64,000 nt of DNA from Arthrobacter oryzae (GCF_030718995.1 NZ_CP132204.1:744001-808000), one strand, 5' to 3'; positions 26,933 to 35,762 are shown, counted from the stretch's first letter. Made by a program: numbers and translations. Notes: generated from the sequence alone by a model not told the origin.

Positions 26933-27869
26933 CGTAGAACACCCAATACTTTGAAGCGATGAAGTTGATGGCCGTGAAAGCGCCGATGATCACCAGGAGG
27001 AACCAGGCCATCGCGGAGGCGTACCCCATGTCGAACTGGCCGAATCCCTTCTGGTAGAGGTAAAGCGTGAAGAACATGGTGGAGTCGGACGGCCCGCCGT
27101 TGCCTCCCGAGACGATGAACGCCTGGGTGAAGGATTGGAATGACCCGATGATCTGCAGCACGAGGTTGAAGAAGATGATCGGGCTCAGCATCGGCAGGGT
27201 GATGCGCCAGAATTTCTGCAGGGTGGTGGCTCCGTCAACCTCGGCCGCCTCGTAGTACATGTTGGGAATCTGGCGGAGCCCGGCCAGGAAAATGATCATG
27301 GGGCTTCCGAAAGTCCATACGTGGAGCAGGATGATGGATCCCAGCGACGTGGACGGATCCGAGATCCAGCCGGGTCCGGTGATACCGAACATGGCCAGCA
27401 CCTGGTTCACCAGGCCGGAGGTTCCGAAGATCTGCTTCCAGAGGATGGCCACGGCCACCGAGCCGCCGAGCAGGGACGGCAAGTAGAAGATTGACCGGTA
27501 GAACGGCAGGCCGCGCAGGCCCTTGTCCAGCACCAGGGCAATCAACAGCGCAACGGCCAGCTGCAACGGGACGCCGACCAGCACATACGTGAAGGTCACG
27601 CGGAGTGAGTTATGGAGCCGTGCGTCCTCCAGCATGCGGGTGAAGTTGTCCAGCCCCACCCATTCCGGCGGCTGCAGCAGGTTGTAGTCCGTAAAGGACA
27701 GGTAGAGGGACATGATCATGGGGCCGATGGTGATGGCCACAAGACCAATCAGCCATGGCAGCAGGAAGATGTAGGCCGCCTTGTTGTCGCGGCGGTTCGC
27801 GCGTTTCTCCTCGGCTGTCGCCGGCCCTTTGCGCCGGCTGATGGAGGACAATTCGCTGATGGCGCTCAT
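26925..27869 (-). CDS. Carbohydrate ABC transporter permease (MalF-like)
   Basis: 314 residues from the ATG at 27869, chosen for the GGGGGAGG just upstream; the frame stays open 30 codons further. It opens with AAYIFLLPWLIGLVAITIGPMIMSLYLSF. The EAA loop is YEAAEVDGATTLQKFWRITLPML. First gene of the third importer, divergent from the esterase gene and facing operators at 28071-28129. No ATPase is encoded nearby. Confidence 0.92.
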   Translation of the reverse strand: MSAISELSSISRRKGPATAEEKRANRRDNKAAYIFLLPWLIGLVAITIGPMIMSLYLSFTDYNLLQPPEWVGLDNFTRMLEDARLHNSLRVTFTYVLVGVPLQLAVALLIALVLDKGLRGLPFYRSIFYLPSLLGGSVAVAILWKQIFGTSGLVNQVLAMFGITGPGWISDPSTSLGSIILLHVWTFGSPMIIFLAGLRQIPNMYYEAAEVDGATTLQKFWRITLPMLSPIIFFNLVLQIIGSFQSFTQAFIVSGGNGGPSDSTMFFTLYLYQKGFGQFDMGYASAMAWFLLVIIGAFTAINFIASKYWVFYDD

Positions 27870-28203
27870 TGCCTCCCCCTCGGCTGACGGACGCCTGCCG
27901 GCGTCCCGGGGTAATGCTGTGCGGCCATGTGGTCTCCTTTGGTCATCGTGGCCTTCCACGGCGTGCTGGTGTGAAGTGCATTCGCCGTCACGGGCCCGCG
28001 CCGATCAGTTCCGGCACCACCCGCCTGACTGGCTTCCGGAGTGACCGGGCCAACAGCGGCTTTGTACCAAAGTAAACGCTTTCTTGACCGCTGTACAGCC
28101 TTTTGCTAATTTTTGAGAAAGCGTTTTCTGACTTCGGTACCTTCCCGGTCAGAGCATCTGCGAGAGGCAGGACAATGATGTTTGCACCCGGCAGGCCGCC
28201 CCG
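27870..28203. other. Divergent intergenic region, third importer / esterase (334 bases)
   Basis: This gap contains the two LacI-type operators and the + strand promoter at 28071-28129 and a possible leader peptide from 28175. The half next to the importer (27870-28065) shows no clear motif apart from the ribosome site of the permease gene. Confidence 0.55.
28071..28129 (+). promoter_or_regulatory. Esterase operon promoter with paired LacI-type operators
   Basis: TTGACC (28084-28089), 17 bases, TAATTT (28107-28112) form the promoter. AGTAAACGCTTTCT (28071-28084) ends on the -35 and AGAAAGCGTTTTCT (28116-28129) covers the expected start. The second is identical to the site before the hexuronate operon at 41947. 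Two sites 45 bases apart could also allow a loop, and the first may serve the divergent importer. Confidence 0.75.
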
Positions 28204-28207
28204 ATGA
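28175..28207 (+). CDS. Possible 10-residue leader peptide
   Basis: ATG at 28175 after AGGCAGGA opens the frame MMFAPGRPPR and stops at 28207, its TGA overlapping the ATG of the esterase gene as ATGA. The esterase start has no ribosome site of its own, so this short frame may deliver ribosomes to it. Too short to judge by coding statistics. Confidence 0.4.
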   Translation: MMFAPGRPPR

Positions 28208-29436
28208 ATCCCGGCACCCCTGACATTACCGGCACGCAGGACCCAGCCGGCATCCCGGACTCCCTTGGCACCCGGGACTCTCCAGGCACCGGCCCGGAGC
28301 GGCCCAGCGCCATCGGCGGCTATGAGGACTGGCCTTCCTACGTGGGCACCCGCCGGCGGCACATCGCGGAAACCTCCGCCGGGCAGGAACTGGCAGACGC
28401 CCTGGGAGTTCCGGCCGCCCCGGCAGACCCCGCCGCGGTGCGGGATTCCGTGGTGCTGGAGTCGGAGGAAACGCACGACGGCGTCACTACTTCGCGGGTC
28501 AGCTGGCAGTTGGGCTTTGGCCCCCGCACCGGTGCCTGGTTTGTGCGGCCGGCCGGGCGGACCGGATCATTGCCCGGAGTGCTGGCGCTCCATTGCCACG
28601 CCGGCATTAAGTCCGGCGGCGCGGACCGCCTGGTGGACCCGCGGGTCGCGGACCTCCAGCAGCGGCTCTATGGCGGCCGCCCGTTTGCCACCTGGCTAGC
28701 GGCGCAGGGCTTCGCCGTCCTGGCCCACGACACGTTCTCCTGGGGCAGCCGCCGTTTCGATCTCGGCACCCCGCCGTGGCGGACAGCCGCCGTCGTCGAG
28801 GGCCGCGAGGCACTGTGGCGGGAGGCCGGCGTCGTGCCTTCCGCAGCGGAACTGTATGACGCCGCCGCGGCGGCGCACGAGGACACCGTGGCGAAGGCGT
28901 CCGGCCTGCTGGGAACGAGCTTCGCCGGAATGGTGGCGCACGACGACCTCGCTGCCCTCAAGGTGCTTGCCGGCCTCCCGGGCGTGGACGCCGGGCGGCT
29001 GGGGAGCATCGGATTCTCCGGCGGAGGCGGGCGGTCCCTGATGCTGGCCGCGCTCAGCCCGCTCATCCGCAGTTTCGTGGTCACGTGCATGATGACCACG
29101 TACCGGTCGCTGGTCCCGGCCTACCTGGATGCGCATTCCTGGCTCCTGCAGACGCCGGGCCTGTCACGGCTGGGCGACTTTCCCGAACTGGCAGCACGCT
29201 CCACGGCGGACCGCTTCCTGGTGCAGTACGCGCTGGCCGACGAGCTGTTCCCCGAGGACGGGATGCGCGACGCCGACGCCATCCTGGGAGCCAGTGGCAG
29301 CGGCCGCTACACCGGCAGTTTCTGGCCGGGCGGGCACGCTTTCACCAGAGACATGCAGGACGAGGCCGCCGCCTTCCTGCGGCAGCATCTTTCCCCCGCG
29401 CCCCTTGCCTCCGCCCGCCAGAACGGACAGTCATGA
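28204..29436 (+). CDS. Alpha/beta hydrolase (acetyl-xylan-esterase / dienelactone-hydrolase type)
   Basis: 410 residues. A repetitive Gly/Thr/Pro/Asp N-terminus (about residues 1-35) precedes the fold. Visible are LALHCHAGIKSGG (oxyanion region), the nucleophile Ser272 in GFSGGGGR, and His378 in PGGHAFT; the acid is probably in the YALADELFPEDGM loop. There is no signal peptide. It would cleave an ester or similar bond on an imported sugar. The start rests on the ATGA overlap with a short leader frame. It is coupled by ATGA to the downstream fusion gene. Confidence 0.8.
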   Translation: MNPGTPDITGTQDPAGIPDSLGTRDSPGTGPERPSAIGGYEDWPSYVGTRRRHIAETSAGQELADALGVPAAPADPAAVRDSVVLESEETHDGVTTSRVSWQLGFGPRTGAWFVRPAGRTGSLPGVLALHCHAGIKSGGADRLVDPRVADLQQRLYGGRPFATWLAAQGFAVLAHDTFSWGSRRFDLGTPPWRTAAVVEGREALWREAGVVPSAAELYDAAAAAHEDTVAKASGLLGTSFAGMVAHDDLAALKVLAGLPGVDAGRLGSIGFSGGGGRSLMLAALSPLIRSFVVTCMMTTYRSLVPAYLDAHSWLLQTPGLSRLGDFPELAARSTADRFLVQYALADELFPEDGMRDADAILGASGSGRYTGSFWPGGHAFTRDMQDEAAAFLRQHLSPAPLASARQNGQS

Positions 29437-31589
29437 CACCCGAAAACTTCAGCGCCGGCACAACCTACGGTGCCGCATCAACGGACGGTGCCGCATCAAC
29501 GGACGGTGCCGCATCAACGGACAGTGCCGGCACAACTGATGCCCCGGCCGCGGTTGACCGCGCCGTCCCGCGGGTGGCGCTCGTCGGCGCGCACGGCTAC
29601 GGGGCCCGCCACCTGGACAACCTTGCCCGCCTCGCCGGACTGGACCGTGTGGAACTTGTGTCGGTGGCGGACCCCCGCCCGCCGGCCGAGGGGACGCTTC
29701 CTCACGGCGTGGCCACGTTCACCTCGCTGGAGGAGCTCCTCGCCGCGGACCCTGCGCCGGACGTCGTCATCCTGGCCACCCCCATCCAGACGCACGCGCC
29801 GCTGGCGCTGGCGGCCATCGCCGCCGGGGCGGACGTCTACGTGGAGAAACCGCCCATGGCGTCGCTGGCCCAGTTCAGCGATGTCCTGGCCGCCGCGCAG
29901 GAGTCGGGCAGGCTGGTCCAGGTGGGTTTCCAAAGCCTCGGCTCCCATGCCCTTCCGGCGCTGGACCGGCTCGTTGCGTCCGGTGAAATCGGTGAGGTCC
30001 GCGGCGTGGGCGCCGTCGGCACCTGGGTTCGCACCAGGGGCTACTTCAAACGTTCACGCTGGGCGGGGAAACGCAGCCTGGACGGTACCGATGTGGTGGA
30101 CGGGGTGGCCACCAATGCCCTGGCGCATGCGGTGGCCACCGGGTTGCGGATGGCCGGCGCGGCGTTGGCCGAAGACGTCGAATCAGTGGAGACGGACCTG
30201 TACCGTGCCCACGCGACCGAAAGCGATGACACCTCGGTGATCCGGGTGCGCACGGCCGGCGGAGTGGTCCTCCTGTGCGCCCTCACCCTGTGCGCCGACA
30301 AACAGACCCCACCCTGTGTCACCATCCACGGCACCCTGGGACGGGCTGAATTCTTTTACACCGAGGACCGCCTGACGGTCACAACGCCCGACGGCGAGCG
30401 CACCGAAACATTCGGCCGCACCGATCTGCTGGAAAACCTCCTGGCGGCCCGGCGCTCCCCCGGGGCCCATGGACTACTCAGCCCGCTGGCCGGGAACGGC
30501 GCCTTCATGACAGTGCTCGAAGCCATCCGGACAGCGGAGCCGCCCCGCGCGATTGGCGCCAGGCACGTGTCCTGGCAGGGCGAGGGCGACGACGCCCGCC
30601 CGGTTGTCCGCGGGATCAGCCACCTGGTGCGCCAGGCCGCGGCGGCACAGGCCACCTTTGCGGAGCTGGGCGTGCCCTGGGCGCGCGAGCTGCCGGCAGC
30701 CGGGACGCAACCGGTGTTTGCGGTGAACGGGAAGGTTGTGGCTAGGAGGGCGGACGGTGGCCGGATCACTCCGACGTCATCGCCGCGCCCGTATCTGCAT
30801 CCGGTAGCAACGCTGGCCGGCACCGTGGTGACTGACCATCTGCCGGAGGACCACGTCTGGCACCTGGGCGCGGGCGTGGCCATCCAGGACGTGGACGGCG
30901 TCAACTTCTGGGGCGGCCGCACCTTTACCCCCGGCGCTGGAGCCTATGTGTGGCGGAAGGACCACGGGCGGGTCGTTACGCTTGCGGTGGAGCACGACAG
31001 TGCCGGCAGCAGGCTGGCCGAAACCCTGGGCTGGCTCGGGCCGGACGGAACACCCCTCCTCCACGAACAGCGCACGTGGAGCTGGGCCGCCGTCGACTCC
31101 TCCACCTGGCGGCTCACGCTCGACTTCATCCTCGCGCCGGCAGGGCCGGACCCGGTCACGCTGGGCAGCCCGGGCTCCAACGGCCGGCCTCAGGGCGGCT
31201 ACGGCGGCTTCTTCTGGCGCCTTCCCGCCGTCGCCGCGGCACAGGTTTGGACAGCCGCCGGGGACGGGGAGGATGCCGTGCACGGCACGGTCCCCTCCGT
31301 TGAGGCGCCGTGGCTGGCGTGGTCGGGAACCTTCCGGAACGGGGAGCACGACGGCGGTCCGGCCACCCTCGTCTTCCTGCCCCGGCAGGAACCGGAGCAG
31401 CCCGGCGACCCGTGGTTTGTCCGCCTCGCAGGGTATCCCGGCGTCGGACTGTCGCTGGCGTGGGAGCAGCGGGCAACGGCCAGCCACGCCCGGCCGCTGC
31501 ACCGGACCGTCACGGTCCTCGTGGCCGACGGCCTCCTGTCCACCCGCGAAATAGAACAGCTGATCACTACCTTGGGGGAATCCGCATGA
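29433..31589 (+). CDS. Second Gfo/Idh/MocA oxidoreductase-DUF6807 fusion
   Basis: 718 residues, same architecture as the protein at 11341: Rossmann start VALVGAHGYGARHL, EKPP, TNALAHAVATGLRMAG, then RPYLHPVATLAG, EDHVWHLGAG, DGVNFWGGRTF and GYGGFFWRLP. Shared stretches such as YFKRSRWAGKR and VGFQSLGSHAL show they are paralogues. Residues ~13-36 are a GAASTD tandem repeat, so the N-terminus is probably unstructured. Start ATG at 29433 overlaps the esterase stop (ATGA), and the stop overlaps the next start the same way. This copy belongs to the AGAAAGCGTTTTCT regulon. Proposed role: redox-assisted breakdown of an imported glycoside; substrate unknown. Confidence 0.85.
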   Translation: MTPENFSAGTTYGAASTDGAASTDGAASTDSAGTTDAPAAVDRAVPRVALVGAHGYGARHLDNLARLAGLDRVELVSVADPRPPAEGTLPHGVATFTSLEELLAADPAPDVVILATPIQTHAPLALAAIAAGADVYVEKPPMASLAQFSDVLAAAQESGRLVQVGFQSLGSHALPALDRLVASGEIGEVRGVGAVGTWVRTRGYFKRSRWAGKRSLDGTDVVDGVATNALAHAVATGLRMAGAALAEDVESVETDLYRAHATESDDTSVIRVRTAGGVVLLCALTLCADKQTPPCVTIHGTLGRAEFFYTEDRLTVTTPDGERTETFGRTDLLENLLAARRSPGAHGLLSPLAGNGAFMTVLEAIRTAEPPRAIGARHVSWQGEGDDARPVVRGISHLVRQAAAAQATFAELGVPWARELPAAGTQPVFAVNGKVVARRADGGRITPTSSPRPYLHPVATLAGTVVTDHLPEDHVWHLGAGVAIQDVDGVNFWGGRTFTPGAGAYVWRKDHGRVVTLAVEHDSAGSRLAETLGWLGPDGTPLLHEQRTWSWAAVDSSTWRLTLDFILAPAGPDPVTLGSPGSNGRPQGGYGGFFWRLPAVAAAQVWTAAGDGEDAVHGTVPSVEAPWLAWSGTFRNGEHDGGPATLVFLPRQEPEQPGDPWFVRLAGYPGVGLSLAWEQRATASHARPLHRTVTVLVADGLLSTREIEQLITTLGESA
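29469..29540 (+). repeat. 18-base tandem repeat inside the second fusion gene
   Basis: Three perfect copies of an 18-base unit (29469-29486, 29487-29504, 29505-29522) encoding GAASTD, then a diverged copy (29523-29540, SAGTTD). The unit is in frame, so copy-number change would alter only linker length. Confidence 0.9.
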
Positions 31590-32710
31590 ACACCGTTACA
31601 CCGCAAACACAGCAGGCACCGCTCGCTGCCGCAGCAGGAGAAGGAGCCGCGGGAAATGCGGCCGACCGCGCCGTCAAACGCCGGCGGGTCCTGGACATCC
31701 TGGACGCAGCGGGCCGGGACTCGATCCTGCTCACCACCAACACGGCGCTGACCTGGTACCTGGACGGAAGCCGCGTCCATATCAGCCTGGCCGGCGACCC
31801 CATCGCCGCGATGCTGGTGGACCGCGACGGCGATCACCTGGTCACCTTCAACAACGAGGCCGCCCGGATCGCCGCGGAGGAACTGCCCGACGGCGTCGCC
31901 CTCCACATAGTGCCGTGGCACGGTCAGCTGCACGCTGCCGCAGCCATGCTCGCCCCCGGCGGCACGCCGCTTGCCGAAGCCGATGTTGCCGCGGAACTGC
32001 GGACCGCCCGCCAACAGTTCCTGCCAGGCGAGAGTGCGCGGTACGCCCGGCTGTGCGCCGAGGCGGCGGCCGCAATGACCGATGTCCTCTCGGAAGCCAC
32101 GCCGGAAACCACGGAGTTCGGTGTTGCCTCCGCCCTGGCCGCGCGGATCGTGGCGATGGGGGCCGAGCCGCTGGTGCTCCTCTGCAATGGCGCCGGCCGC
32201 AGCGGGTTCCGGCATCCGCTGCCCACGCACGCGCCGATCGGCCGGCGGGCCATGGCGGTGGTGTGCGCACGCCGCAACGGCCTGGTGGCCAACGTGACCC
32301 GCTGGGTGCGGTTCGACGCCGGAACACCGGACGAGCTCGACGCTGAAGTCCGGATTGCCGCGGTGGAGGCGGACATCTTTGATGCCACCGTCCCGGGGGC
32401 ACGGCTCGACGGCGTCTTCGCGGAAATCCAGGAAGCCTACTTGCGGCACGGCTTCGGCGCCGACCAGTGGACCCGCCACCATCAGGGCGGTCCGGCCGGC
32501 TATGCAGGCCGGGATCCCCGGGCAACCCCGGCCACCAACGACACCGTGGTGCTCGGCCAGACTTTCACGTGGAACCCCTCCGGCCCGGGAGTCAAGATCG
32601 AGGACACGGTGCAGCTCACCGACTCGGGGCTCACCGTCCTCAGCGTGGATCCCCGCTGGCCTGCCGCCGTCGTCAACGGCATCCTGCGGCCGCTGACCCT
32701 GGAACTGTGA
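31586..32710 (+). CDS. M24-family (aminopeptidase P / creatinase fold) protein
   Basis: 374 residues from the ATG at 31586, which overlaps the previous stop (ATGA). An N-terminal creatinase-like domain (SILLTTNTALTWYLDGSR) is followed by a pita-bread fold: GRSGFRHPLPTHAPIGRRAMAVVCARRNGLVANVTRW. In metal-dependent M24 peptidases the strand equivalent to MAVVCARRNGLVANVTR carries two Asp ligands; here those positions are not Asp. Later ligand-like residues (HHQGG, an Ile-Glu-Asp near the end) are partly kept. It may be a creatinase-like, metal-free hydrolase instead of a peptidase. Last gene of the esterase operon; a link to sugar use is only by context. Confidence 0.8.
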   Translation: MNTVTPQTQQAPLAAAAGEGAAGNAADRAVKRRRVLDILDAAGRDSILLTTNTALTWYLDGSRVHISLAGDPIAAMLVDRDGDHLVTFNNEAARIAAEELPDGVALHIVPWHGQLHAAAAMLAPGGTPLAEADVAAELRTARQQFLPGESARYARLCAEAAAAMTDVLSEATPETTEFGVASALAARIVAMGAEPLVLLCNGAGRSGFRHPLPTHAPIGRRAMAVVCARRNGLVANVTRWVRFDAGTPDELDAEVRIAAVEADIFDATVPGARLDGVFAEIQEAYLRHGFGADQWTRHHQGGPAGYAGRDPRATPATNDTVVLGQTFTWNPSGPGVKIEDTVQLTDSGLTVLSVDPRWPAAVVNGILRPLTLEL

Positions 32711-33035
32711 GTACGCAACATGGAGTCACCGGTATAGACCGGTGAGTGCGTTTGGCCGAAACCAGCGGAAAATTTTTCCGTCCCGGAAGCCCAGGTGATA
32801 CCCCATCCATTGGATTTGACTTGAAAACCGAGTCAGATTCGGCGGGGTGCCCGGCGGCTGTCAGCGGAGCGGATCCGCCGGCCGAAGGTGGCGGAACTCC
32901 GGGACTGTTGAGCCTCCGTTACGTGGCCCGGGGCTGGTTTCCGGCGTGTTTTTTCTCACGACATGTGCCCTTGCGGGCTGAACTGGAGCGTCAATAGCGT
33001 GGCACGGGACCGCGACGTACCAGCGAAGGACTGCC
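32711..33035. other. Intergenic region before the SulP-carbonic anhydrase gene (325 bases)
   Basis: It contains a stem of TCACCGGT (32726-32733) and ACCGGTGA (32738-32745) with a 4-base loop 16 bases after the M24 stop, a possible terminator lacking a T run. Further on are a T6 run near 32950 and a small inverted repeat TGACT...AGTCA at about 32817-32836. No convincing promoter for the downstream gene was resolved. Confidence 0.5.
32726..32745 (+). terminator. Stem-loop after the M24 gene
   Basis: Perfect 8-base inverted repeat with a 4-base loop (ATAG) directly downstream of the esterase-operon end. No U tract follows, so termination is plausible but unproven. Confidence 0.45.
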
Positions 33036-35360
33036 ATGCCATCAGCACCCGCCACAACGGACCCGCCCGCCCCGCACCCCGATGCTCCACCAAGCCCCCA
33101 TCCCGCCGGGCGCGATCCAAAAGGCCTCCGCACGTTCTTGGCAACCGGACTCCGCTGGGACCTGCCGGCATCGCTGGTGGTGTTCCTCGTGGCCGTCCCG
33201 CTGTCGCTGGGTATCGCGGCCGCTTCCGGCGCCCCGGTCATGGCCGGCCTGATTGCGGCTGCCGTGGGCGGGATCGTCGCCGGCAGCCTGGGCGGTTCAC
33301 CGCTGCAGGTCAGCGGACCCGCTGCCGGGCTGACGGTCATTGTTGCCGGCCTGATCGACCAGTTCGGCTGGCCGGCCACCTGCGCCATTACGGCGGCCGC
33401 CGGCGTTCTCCAGGCACTGCTCGGCCTCGCCCGGGTGGGCCGCGTTGCACTGGCTATTGCACCGGTGGTGGTCCATGCCATGCTCGCCGGCATCGGCATC
33501 ACCATCGTGCTGCAGCAGGTGCACGTCATGCTTGGCGCCGAGTCGGCCAGCGAGGTCTGGGAGAACATCATGGCCATGCCGGGCAGCTTTTTCGCCGCCG
33601 ACATCGCCGCAGCCGTCCTTGGCGCGGTGGTGATCGCCCTGCTGCTCGCCTGGAAGCACCTTCCCGCAGCCCTTCGCCGGGTTCCCGGTCCGCTGGTGGC
33701 AGTGATCGCCGCCACCGCCCTCTCCCTGCCCTTCAACGTGGACCGGATCACCTTTGACGGTTCCCTCCTCGCCGCGCTGTCGCTTCCCGAGATGCCGGGC
33801 GGGAACTGGACCGCCGTGGTCATTGGCGTGATGACCGTGGCGCTGATTGGCAGCGTTGAATCCCTGCTCTCCGCCGTGGCCGTGGACAAGATGCACCACG
33901 GGCCGCGGACGGACTTCAACCGCGAACTCCTGGGCCAGGGCGCCGCCAATGTGACTTCCGGAATGCTGGGCGGCCTGCCCGTCACCGGAGTCATCGTCCG
34001 GAGTGCCACCAACCTCGAGGCCGGCGCCCGGACGCGTAAGTCCGCAATACTCCACGGCGTCTGGGTGCTGGTCTTCTCGCTGCTGCTGGCGGGACTCATC
34101 CAGCTGATTCCCCAGGCTGTCCTCGCAGGCCTGTTGATTGTGATCGGCTCCCGCCTGGTCCGGGCGGCCGATATCCGGACGGCACGGCGGACCGGGGACC
34201 TCACCGTCTACGGCGTCACCCTGTTCTGCGTGGTGTTCGTCAACCTGCTCGCGGGCGTCCTGACCGGCCTGGTCCTGGCCGTTGCCCTGGTTCTCTGGCG
34301 TGTGGCGCGGGCAAGCATCCACGCGGAACCGACCGGCGCCGGCGACGGGAACCGCTGGCGCGTTGTCATCGACGGGTCCTGCAGTTTCCTCTCGCTCCCG
34401 CGGTTGAGTGCAGTATTGGCCTCGGTTCCCGCCGGCGCCCACGTGACGGTGGAGCTGGAAGTGGACTTCCTGGACCACCCCGTCCACGACACCCTGGATG
34501 CCTGGCGTAACCGGCATGTGGGCAACGGCGGCACAGTGGTCATTGAGGAGAGCGGCACTGCATCGCTGCACGATGCACAGGCCGGCCCGCCGAGCCGCGG
34601 CAGTTCGCGCTCCGCCCTGCGGAGCGGGTTTGCCCCCTGGCGCAGCTGGCAACGGCGGCTCCTCTCCGGGCACGCAGCCCACGGAACCGACGGTGCGGGG
34701 CAGGAAATTCCCGGGCCCTTGCGCTCGGTGCTCACAGGCGTCGACAACTACCACCGCCGCAACGCCCACCTGGTGCGTCCGCATGTGGAGGAACTGTCCA
34801 CGTTCCAGGATCCAGGCACACTGTTTGTTGCCTGCGCGGACTCCCGCGTGGTTCCGAACCTCATCACCAGCAGCGGCCCCGGCGACCTCTTCACGGTCCG
34901 GAACGTGGGCAACGTAGTGGGCGACGACGGCCGCGACGCCTCCATCGAGGCAGCCCTTGAGTTTGCCATCAACGAACTCTCCGTGGAGTCCATCGTGATC
35001 TGCGGGCATTCCGCCTGTGGCGCCATGACCGCCCTGTGGGCGGATGCGGAAGGCTCCGGCGGGCGCGGTGCCATCGACGTCTGGCTTGACCATGCACGGC
35101 CAAGCCTCGAGGCCTTCCGCGAAGGGCACCCCGTCCAAGCGGCCGCAGCGGAGGCCGGGTACGGCGCCGTTGACCAGCTGGCCATGGTGAACGTTGCCGT
35201 CCAGCTGGACAGGCTGCGGCGCCACCCCGGCCTGCGGGAACCGCTCGGGTCAGGACGGGTCCATGTCGCGGGGCTGTTCTATGACATCTCCACGGCGCGG
35301 GTGCTGCAGGTTACGCCTGAGGGCATCAGCCACCTCGACCCCGCCGCAAGCAGCCGCTGA
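33036..35360 (+). CDS. SulP anion transporter fused to beta-carbonic anhydrase
   Basis: 774 residues. Residues ~35-430 are a SulP transporter (LRWDLPASLVVFLVAVPLSLGIAAASGAP, SGPAAGLTV, SVESLLSAVAVDKMH), followed by a degenerate STAS-like stretch (~440-510). Residues ~565-774 are a beta-carbonic anhydrase with zinc ligands Cys600, His658 and Cys661 and partner Asp602 (ACADSR, CGHSACGAM). The fusion probably imports bicarbonate and equilibrates it with CO2 at the inner face. GAAGGA precedes the ATG. A monocistronic gene between two sugar loci and not obviously part of either; it could replenish bicarbonate for anaplerotic carboxylation. Confidence 0.92.
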   Translation: MPSAPATTDPPAPHPDAPPSPHPAGRDPKGLRTFLATGLRWDLPASLVVFLVAVPLSLGIAAASGAPVMAGLIAAAVGGIVAGSLGGSPLQVSGPAAGLTVIVAGLIDQFGWPATCAITAAAGVLQALLGLARVGRVALAIAPVVVHAMLAGIGITIVLQQVHVMLGAESASEVWENIMAMPGSFFAADIAAAVLGAVVIALLLAWKHLPAALRRVPGPLVAVIAATALSLPFNVDRITFDGSLLAALSLPEMPGGNWTAVVIGVMTVALIGSVESLLSAVAVDKMHHGPRTDFNRELLGQGAANVTSGMLGGLPVTGVIVRSATNLEAGARTRKSAILHGVWVLVFSLLLAGLIQLIPQAVLAGLLIVIGSRLVRAADIRTARRTGDLTVYGVTLFCVVFVNLLAGVLTGLVLAVALVLWRVARASIHAEPTGAGDGNRWRVVIDGSCSFLSLPRLSAVLASVPAGAHVTVELEVDFLDHPVHDTLDAWRNRHVGNGGTVVIEESGTASLHDAQAGPPSRGSSRSALRSGFAPWRSWQRRLLSGHAAHGTDGAGQEIPGPLRSVLTGVDNYHRRNAHLVRPHVEELSTFQDPGTLFVACADSRVVPNLITSSGPGDLFTVRNVGNVVGDDGRDASIEAALEFAINELSVESIVICGHSACGAMTALWADAEGSGGRGAIDVWLDHARPSLEAFREGHPVQAAAAEAGYGAVDQLAMVNVAVQLDRLRRHPGLREPLGSGRVHVAGLFYDISTARVLQVTPEGISHLDPAASSR

Positions 35361-35372
35361 ACAGACGGCGCC

Positions 35373-35762
35373 TTAGGCGTTGGAGAACCACACGACGTGC
35401 GGTTCACGCCGGGCCGCGCGCGGAGCGGGCACCCGCTCCGCGCGAACCGCCTTGTCCAACCTGCCTGATTCGCGGATGGCAGGTTCCAGCCGGGCAGGTT
35501 CAACCGCCGCTACCTCATCGACCCTGATGATCTCGAGTGCTTCCACGTCCAACAGCTTGCGCGACCCGGTCCGCGAGTCCACGATCCAGAACAGGTCCGT
35601 TGTGGGAATCGTTTCAGTCACCCGTCCCCGGTGAAACAACCGGCCCTTGTGCCAGGCCTCGATTTCCTCCCCCACCGACAACTCCGAACTTGTCCTGACG
35701 ATCGTATTGCCGCCTGTATCCACGATGAGCCCCTCCCCTGGTGCCGCTCCTGGGATCAGCAT
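35373..35762 (-). CDS. Hypothetical protein
   Basis: 129 residues from the ATG at 35762 (GGGG upstream); a TTG seven codons earlier is possible. Residues ~1-75 form a small beta-rich domain (IVRTSSELSVGEEIEAWHKGRLFHRGRVTETIPTTDLFWIVDSRTGSRKLLD). The rest is charged and Arg/Ala-rich, ending EPHVVWFSNA. I do not recognise the family. Convergent with the SulP gene (12 bases between stops). Confidence 0.7.
   Translation of the reverse strand: MLIPGAAPGEGLIVDTGGNTIVRTSSELSVGEEIEAWHKGRLFHRGRVTETIPTTDLFWIVDSRTGSRKLLDVEALEIIRVDEVAAVEPARLEPAIRESGRLDKAVRAERVPAPRAARREPHVVWFSNA

Noticed and set aside
35605..35620. GGAATCGTTTCA as another rhamnose operator
   Set aside because: It misses the first base of the consensus and lies in the middle of a coding region far from any promoter.
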